DNA of 28,858 bases from Welwitschia mirabilis (taxonomy: Eukaryota > Gnetophyta > Gnetopsida > Welwitschiales). Location: assembly GCA_051453625.1 (NCBI GenBank), contig JBOZIK010000001.1, forward strand, positions 51,230,211-51,259,068, given 5' to 3'. Positions 22,423-28,858 of the stretch are shown here, in pieces (the first letter of the stretch is position 1; each line of letters opens with the position of its first letter). The notes beneath the pieces are model-generated. The model was not told where the DNA came from. It did no database searches and was given only the letters and a program-made list of their open reading frames with translations. The translations under genes and the position numbers were made by a program.

Positions 22423-23616
22423 ATTACGATGCTAAATTGTATGTATTTGATGGGCTATTTTGAGTATTTTTACAAGACATTTATATAGGTTTAGATGGAA
22501 TTTTGATGATTATGCAGAGTTGATGGGATGATCATAGAAATACATAATTCTTAACATATTTGGAGGTATTTTAGGCATAATTTGATATATAACATTTTGA
22601 GAATAAGATCAATGATGCAAAAGGATAATTTCTCTTAGATGAAAAGATAAGGAAGCGTGTCATCCTCTTGTCAATCCCATGACAGCCAAGATGACATTGA
22701 TGCTAACATGAACTAAAGCTATGGGCTGACTATGGGACTGAAAGCTGATAAATCACTTGTTATTACAAGGTATCTTTCCTAGTGTCATTCGGATGACAGT
22801 TAGGATGATAACTATTTTCTATTAAAGAAATGAATTATCTTTGTAATGGGGTCATGCACCCCATTCGGGCTATTAGGGTTTCATATCTGACTTCTAGGGT
22901 TTTGTTTTTAGAACCTTTACTATAAAACTATAAATACCCCTTTTTTCCTTACTCCTAATTCATTTTTGTACTAGAAAGTCTTGTGATAAGAGATTGAAGG
23001 ATAATAGGTCCATCCTATGATATGGAAAGAAGTCTTTCTTGGTGTTTAGCTATGATTCCTCCATTAAAATTCTACTAATTTATAAGTGGATGTTAATTCG
23101 AGACTAATATGAATACTACTTCATTTCTATTATGTGTATCTCCCCTATGGTTTAAGTTGGTTATGATTCTGTAATAGCTTCATAGTTAATCTAGATCATA
23201 AGGGCAACCATTGTTAAGGGTGATACTATTAGTTTAGATATTGTTATTTCATACTGCATTTCCATAATTGCATGTTCTATTTGATTTATCTTATATCTTA
23301 TGTTGATTAGGGTTAAATGATAGTTTTCTTAATTAATCTAAGTTATAAGGACTGATCTTGGTGATAAAAAGATTGGTATTCAAATATATTCATTACTCAT
23401 TGCATTTACATTCATCTTGCATTATTCTTATTTTATTTTCCTAAAAGTAAAAAGACTAAAGATACTTTTTTAAAATCAATTTGCTAACTTGTATCCTAGT
23501 GCCTTCAAGGATTATGACATAACTCCCATTTATACTAGTATGTATTTTGCTGTAAGCATTTATGAGCTATAGGATTTGCTTAAGGACTTCAAGATTGCAC
23601 AAATTTACACTACAAC
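22423..23616 (+). mobile_element. LTR copy 1 of a Ty3/gypsy-like element
   Basis: About 1.19 kb, homologous over its length to 24853-26021. It holds a TATA box (TATAAATACCCC, TATA at 22929-22936) and ends just before a primer-binding-site-like sequence. The 5' border is set by where homology with copy 2 begins (ATTACGATGC here, ATTGCAATGC there). The U3 part contains two copies of the palindromic motif described separately. The terminal TG and CA are not clean. Confidence 0.75.
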
Positions 23617-23620
23617 TTTT

Positions 23621-23638
23621 TGGTGCTATTGCCAAGGA
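23621..23638 (+). promoter_or_regulatory. Primer-binding site after LTR copy 1
   Basis: TGGTGCTATTGCCAAGGA resembles the TGGCGCCGTTGCCGGGGA primer site found after many plant Ty3/gypsy (Athila/Tat type) LTRs. All five differences are C-to-T or G-to-A. Confidence 0.7.
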
Positions 23639-24840
23639 AGGTCAGAAGGCCTAGAGGATTATCACTATCCAGATAAGTACATTGAATTTTCGTTTGATTT
23701 ATTTATTTGTATAGTGCTATATTTTTACTGTGANNNNNNNNNNNNNNNNNNNNNNNNNNNNNNNNNNNNNNNNNNNNNNNNNNNNNNNNNNNNNNNNNNN
23801 NNNNNNNNNNNNNNNNNNNNNNNNNNNNNNNNNGTAGCTCATTTTTCATGCCTTAAGTTCTTTCTACATTAGCTTATTTACCATGATTATTTTTTATGAT
23901 GATTCTTCACTTTTACCAATTTTTCAAACTTTATGATGACTTTCTGAAGCCTTACTATTGCTATCATTGATTATCTGATTCTACCTAGATTTCGCTACTT
24001 TACTAAATCCTCTTTTTTATTAGCGTTGTTCCATGTCTATCATCTAGATGATGGAGTCGACAATAATAGCTCCTCTTAAGTTATTACAATACAGAACATG
24101 TTGATTATCCTATGGAGTGGGGCAAAATAGATTTTTAAGATATTTGAGTAAAAATTTTATTTATAAGGGTCCTTTTAGCTTACACAATACATATATGTGA
24201 TGTGCTAGTCGATGTATGATTTTATATTACTTATATGATATATGCAGTATGAACATTATTTAGTAGGCCATAGTAGCATAGTTATAGGACCTTTTTGTAG
24301 GTGTGATCTAAGATACTCAAGAAACCACTGGTAAGGAAAGTAATATTATAATTATTTTTGAATTTACCCTTGTAGATTATACTTAAAACTCACTAATTGA
24401 TTTATATACATCATTTTAAGTTATCATTACTTTGATTATGCATACACATCATCATTTTTCTAAGTTATCATGGTTATATTCTATGATGATTTTTGTGTAT
24501 GACATTCAATTTTATCTTACAATGTATTAAATGTTTAAGTGGGAGACTAAAAAATATTTTAGTACTTGTATTTTTATGATAAGCATATTCATAACCACTT
24601 ACCTTTTATTTTGAATTTTGAGTATAATGTCCCCAATGTTATCTAGATGACAATCAGGACAAAAACTCTATTGCATATCCTGCAGAGGTACTATGTCGAT
24701 TCACCAATTTTTCATATTTAATCCTACATGGTAAAGATTTCTTAACTCAATTTACATTTTTATAGTTATTTTTTATCTTAGCTAATTTGACTTGCAATTT
24801 GTAGTTGATCACTTACTTTATCAGGGACTGACAAGGCTAT
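23639..24840 (+). mobile_element. Short interior between the two LTR copies
   Basis: About 95 nt of leader, still homologous to the segment after LTR copy 2, precede a 100-N gap (23734-23833). The remaining kilobase has no gag or pol coding and ends at a polypurine tract. Two palindromic motif copies lie here, at 24039-24052 and 24638-24651. It is either an internally deleted element or an assembly join across the gap. Confidence 0.55.
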
Positions 24841-24848
24841 GTGGGGGG
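24841..24848 (+). promoter_or_regulatory. Polypurine tract before LTR copy 2
   Basis: GTGGGGGG, about 4 nt before LTR copy 2 begins, is the expected plus-strand primer position for an LTR retrotransposon. It marks copy 2 as a genuine 3' LTR of whatever lies to its left. Confidence 0.6.
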
Positions 24849-24852
24849 CTAT

Positions 24853-26021
24853 ATTGCAATGCCAAATTTTATTAATTTGATGGAGTAGTTTGAGTAATTT
24901 ATAGGGCATTTAGATAGGTCTAAATGTAATTATGATGATTATGGAGAGTCAATTGGATGATCACAGAAACATGTAATTCTTCGAATATTCTACCACTTAG
25001 AATTTTAAAGGAAAGATCAATGATGCAAAAGCTAATTTTACTTAGCTGGAAAGATAAGGAAGCCTATCATTCCCATGATTAAAAGAATGACACTGATGCT
25101 GACATGAACTAAAACTTTAGGGCTGACTACAAGGCTAGAAGCTGATGGCTCATCTATTATTCTGAAGTATTATCCCTAGTGTCATCTGAATGATAGATAA
25201 GACAAAAATTGTTTTATCTAAATGAAATAAATTATTTTTGTAATGGACTCATGTGCCTTATCTAGATTGCTAGGATTTCATCTCTAACTTCTAGGGTCTT
25301 ATTTTCAGAACCTTCAATGTAAACCTATAAATATCCCTACTATTCTCACTCCCAATTCATCTTTTGTACCAGAAAATCTTATAACAAGAGATTGAAGGAG
25401 AGGAGGTTCATCCATAATTACAGAGAGAAGATTTCCTTGGTGTTGGGATGTGTATCCTCTACTAAGGTGCAGCTACTTTGTAAGTAAATGTAAATTCAAG
25501 ATTAATACAAAGACTACTTCAGTACTATTATGTGTATCTCCCTTATGGTTTAAGTTGGTTATGATTCTGTGATAGCTTCATAGTTAATCTAGATCATAAA
25601 AGAAACCATTGTTAAGGATGATACTATTAGTTTAGATCTTGTTATTTCATACTGCATTTCAATAATTGCATATTCTATTTGATGTATCTTATAGCTTTTG
25701 TTGGTTAGGGTTAAATGATAGTTTTCTTAATTAATCTAAGCTATAAGGACTAATGGTGGTGATAAAAATATTGGTAGTCAAATATATTCATTACTCATTG
25801 CATTTACATTTATCTTGCATTGTTCTTATTTTATTTACCTAAAAGTAAAAAGACTAAAGATACTTTTTTAAAATCAATTTGCTAACTTGTATCCTAGTGC
25901 CTTCAAAAATTATGACATTTAGGTTAACTCCCATTTATACTAGCATGTGTTTTTTTGCAAGAATTTATGAGCTATAGGATTTGCTTAAGGACTTCAAAAT
26001 TGCGCAAATTTACACTACAAC
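24853..26021 (+). mobile_element. LTR copy 2 of the Ty3/gypsy-like element
   Basis: Homologous to 22423-23616 in the same orientation, with a TATA box at 25326-25333. By eye the 3' half (R-U5) is ~94 % identical to copy 1, but the first ~110 bp only about 80 %. A polypurine tract precedes it, so it acts as a 3' LTR, yet a second primer-binding site follows it. Confidence 0.75.
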
Positions 26022-26025
26022 TTTT

Positions 26026-26043
26026 TGGTGCTATTACCAAGGA
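26026..26043 (+). promoter_or_regulatory. Primer-binding site after LTR copy 2
   Basis: TGGTGCTATTACCAAGGA, the same site as at 23621 with one further G-to-A change. Its presence means copy 2 also serves as the 5' LTR of the sequence to its right. Confidence 0.65.
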
Positions 26044-26861
26044 AGGCCACAAGGACTAGAGGATTATCACTATCCAGATAAATACATTGAATTTTAGTTT
26101 GATTTATTTATTTGTATAGTGCTATATTTTTACTGTGATTCCATAGCTTTATTTTCCACAATTTTCATTTCGATAGCATTAATAAATCCTTGTCATCCTT
26201 TCTGTCATCTTAATAATGGTATGGATGATGGACAACATTTCATGTTTTTTTTAATTTTTTGCAAATAAAAGTTTCTATTTTTAATAGCATAATAAAGTTG
26301 ACGTCATCCTCTTGTATCATCTAAATGAGTAGGCAGATAACTATCAGTAGGTTTTCTTGTGTTTCTGATTTTTTTGTAGTTACTTTATTCCTGTTTTTGT
26401 AAAAATAACTATTGTTCATCCTTTATATCATCCAGATGATTGATAAATGATGGCATTATGCATCTTCTAAGTGTTAAAGATCCAAACAGTTCTAATAAAA
26501 AGATGAAACATCAGAGGGAACAGAGCTTGATTTCANNNNNNNNNNTTGTACTTATCTTCCTTATCATCTTAATTAAACTCTCTTGTTTTATCCTTTTAAA
26601 TTATTTAATGAATAGTGATTAAAAAAATGAAGAAATTCTTGCTGAAATAAGAAAAAACTTGAAAAATTATGTGGAAAATGGTAAAAGAACGCTTTGAGAA
26701 CTTCTTATAAAAAGAAGGAGGATAACACAAAATGATATTAAGACTAGAAATTTGGCCCCTTCCTCTTTTTAACCCCCTTATTATTTCCTCTCTTCTTTCC
26801 AATCTTCATGTAGAAATAGCAACGAAAATTTTCAACCTTTTAGGGATTTCACCTCATTTAG
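26044..26861 (+). other. Untranslated leader of the downstream element
   Basis: The first ~95 nt match the leader after LTR copy 1. The rest has no long frame and contains three copies of the palindromic motif (26204-26217, 26316-26329, 26427-26440), each preceded by a GTCATCCT- or TTCATCCT-like word. A 10-N gap lies at 26536-26545. Confidence 0.55.
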
Positions 26862-27581
26862 AAAAACATCCTGCAATCATTTTTAGTCAATCCCAATCAT
26901 GAAGAAAATCCACCTTGTACGGATTACTATGAGGAAGAAAATGATTCAATGAAAGAAATGATTGATGAAATGAAGAAGAAGCAAGAAGATGTTGATAAGA
27001 ACCTAGAAAATCTAATTGGGATATTTCAACAAACAATGTTATAAAATCAAGGTTCTTTTCCAACACAACATTTTAAAACTTAATCTACTACATCCTACCT
27101 GGAGGATAAGGAAGAGAACTTATAAAAAAGGAATAATGATTCTTGCTTCAATATAGAAAATGATATTTTAGATCAAACATTAACATCATACTCATTAGGA
27201 GATGGCCAAAGGGGAGATAATAATGACTCAACTCAATGTTTTAACAATAAGAATGAGGATGATTATTCATTAGATGATGGTATTGAGGTATGAGATTATA
27301 TTCCTACCATCCATTCACTGCTAGAAAATGTACATGAAATAGAGGAATCCATTCATGAAGACTCTGACAAATTTTCCATCCGTGATGAAGATGATGCTTA
27401 CATTTCTCTTGACGACTTTTTTGATGAATCTAACAACTTGAAGAATGAGAGCAATACTCAACAAGAAAAGAAAGATATAGTAAAAAACAATGAGGAGGAA
27501 AGTGCAGAAACCATTCAACAAAATAATAATGAAGAAAATAATGAAAAAAAGGAAGATAATAAGGGATTCATAGAGATTTAG
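26862..27581 (+). pseudogene. Decayed acidic reading frame, possible gag-region protein
   Basis: One plus-strand frame runs for 240 codons with only four internal stops: TAA at 27042, 27081 and 27123, and TGA at 27291. It closes with TAG at 27579-27581. The first part is a charged, probably coiled-coil stretch (MKEMIDEMKKKQEDVDKNLE); the second is rich in Asp, Glu, Asn and Gln. Each internal stop is one C-to-T step from CAA or CGA. It lies ~0.8 kb after the primer-binding site, where gag is expected, but no gag domain was recognised, so identity is inferred from position. Confidence 0.5.
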
Positions 27582-28858
27582 TTAAACTTAATATATGATA
27601 GACTTGCTTATTCAACCTATGTTTCTCCATCCCTTCCATCCATGCTTTGATGTCAAACTCCAAATCACATCCTTTCTTATACTTCTACTTCCATATTATC
27701 TTATAATCTTGATAATAATATCCTTTCTTCATCTTTTTCATTTTCATGTAATTCTCAAAGCCACATCCCTTTCCTTTAGTTTCATGAAACTGTTTCATTT
27801 TAAAGAGTTTATTCCTCTTCCTTTTAAAACTCATGTGATACTCAAAGTAATCTCCTTTTCTCTTTTACTAATTCTACTTTACTTGGTGTTTTTTTATGAT
27901 TACTCTTTACAAAAGTATGATTTGGGATATCTTGGAATTCTAAATTAGGATAAACCTTGTCTCCTTAATTATAATCCATGCTTAGAGTTGAATCTTAAGA
28001 AGGTTCTTAACCTTATTACACATTCTAAAAAGCCTTCAAAAATTTCTTGGATCCATTTCTTGAGTAATTTCTTGAATGAATTATGTAATGATATTCATGA
28101 TTTATGACATTTTAATAAGAGATTATTTGTCAATGAAATTTATCACTTATGTATCTCTTATTTGGATTTTGAAATTTATGCTACCAAAGTTTATCTTTTT
28201 ACTCTCTTTTCCTCTAATTGATTATACTCTAAAATGATTGTATACCTTTTATGTTTTATCAATTAATTTCTATTTGGTTTGACCCTTATGTTTTCAAATA
28301 ATATAAGCCTTGAGTGCTTTTTTATATAGCTAGTTAACTTCTAAATGGTTAGATTCTTATCTTTTAGAAAAAGTACATCCTAATGAATTAGTTGAAATCT
28401 CTAATCCAAACACTTGAAAAATTAAAATAGTTAATAGATAAAGGTTAAAAATCTATAAATCATATTTTAATCAAACCTTGAATATGATAGAAGTACTTGT
28501 CTTGGAAGAAACTCCTAACATTGTCTGAATTCCTCCTTAGCTAATTTCTTTGGTGGACGTCATGTTATTAATTAAACATCTTTAAACTTAACTTATGTAT
28601 TACTTTATGAAGTTATCATTACTTTTAATCTTTTACTTGGGCATTCAAAAATGATAAGATTAGATTCACCCAATCTTAAGACATTCATATGTCTATGAAC
28701 TTCATTTCAAAGGAAGATGCCTTGGTTCTTTTGTATCTCTCAATGGTGTGAGTTTTTTGTTATTTAGATGTGTTCTTTCTTATTTCTCATCTTATTACTT
28801 CACCCTTGTCCTCAAAAGTACTTGGTCATGGTGGATATAATTCACTTCTATTAGAATA
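27582..28858. other. Degenerate element interior to window end
   Basis: T-rich on the plus strand. A hydrophobic 117-codon frame (27595-27948) is better explained by base composition. Stops are frequent elsewhere, and no pol domain was recognised. Confidence 0.45.

Larger units (their letters stand above)
22670..26440. repeat. Dispersed 14-bp imperfect palindrome, nine copies
   Basis: Five-base arms close to GTCAT and ATGAC flank four central bases at 22670-22683, 22784-22797, 24039-24052, 24638-24651, 25066-25079, 25181-25194, 26204-26217, 26316-26329 and 26427-26440. The 22670 and 25066 copies, and the 22784 and 25181 copies, are equivalent sites of the two LTRs, so seven are independent. 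Central bases seen: TCCC, TCGG, CTAG (twice), TCCC, CTGA, CTTA, CTAA, CCAG. Several copies sit in a longer ~40-bp module with outer GTCATCCT and GGATGAC-like words, best preserved at 22659-22695. Confidence 0.8.

Noticed and set aside
22659-26440. CRISPR-like array from the repeated palindrome
   Set aside because: Spacing is irregular, the repeats are diverged, and the setting is a plant LTR retrotransposon.
27595-27948. 117-codon hydrophobic plus-strand ORF as a membrane protein
   Set aside because: The DNA is T-rich, which forces Leu/Ile/Phe-rich translations. No family pattern or gene context supports it.

Overview
The window looks like nuclear DNA of a seed plant. It is very AT-rich, has one spliced plant gene with canonical GT-AG introns, and is otherwise filled with decayed retrotransposons (LTR and LINE types). 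A gymnosperm or another large, slowly purged genome would fit the heavy TE decay, but the sequence does not settle the taxon. There are ten runs of N, several of exactly 100, so this is a scaffolded draft assembly.

The only intact gene is on the minus strand, from 16283 down to 11612. It has seven coding exons that join in frame to a 593-residue transmembrane 9 superfamily protein (TM9SF/TMN, EMP70 family). It has a signal peptide, a large lumenal N-terminal domain, nine membrane segments and a C-terminal K-x-E Golgi-retention motif. Intron 1 is 1.9 kb and carries an (AG)18 microsatellite. A G-box and a pyrimidine-rich leader (sense strand) lie upstream.

Layout: 1-5.5 kb is AT-rich repeat DNA with six gaps and three direct-repeat pairs. 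Two of those pairs abut a gap exactly on both sides and may be unmerged contig ends. At 5.5-5.65 kb there are two primer-binding-site-like motifs of the initiator-tRNA type, marking decayed LTR-element ends. From 7.8 to 10.1 kb (minus) lies a LINE relic with recognisable reverse-transcriptase blocks and an RT-type zinc knuckle in the correct order. 11.6-16.3 kb is the TMN gene. 17.2-18.2 kb (minus) is a decayed Ty3/gypsy gag. 19.8-20.15 kb is the end of an LTR followed by a primer-binding site. From 22.4 kb to the end (plus) are two ~1.2 kb LTR copies in direct orientation, each followed by its own primer-binding site, and then a decayed acidic reading frame.

The least explained signal is a 14-bp imperfect palindrome, close to GTCAT-CCGG-ATGAC. 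It recurs nine times between 22.67 and 26.44 kb, inside the LTRs, the leader and the 3' untranslated part of the LTR element, and several copies sit inside a longer ~40-bp module. Most centre variants can be derived from CCGG by C-to-T or G-to-A changes. No host genes other than TMN were found, so there is no gene cluster or pathway to describe.
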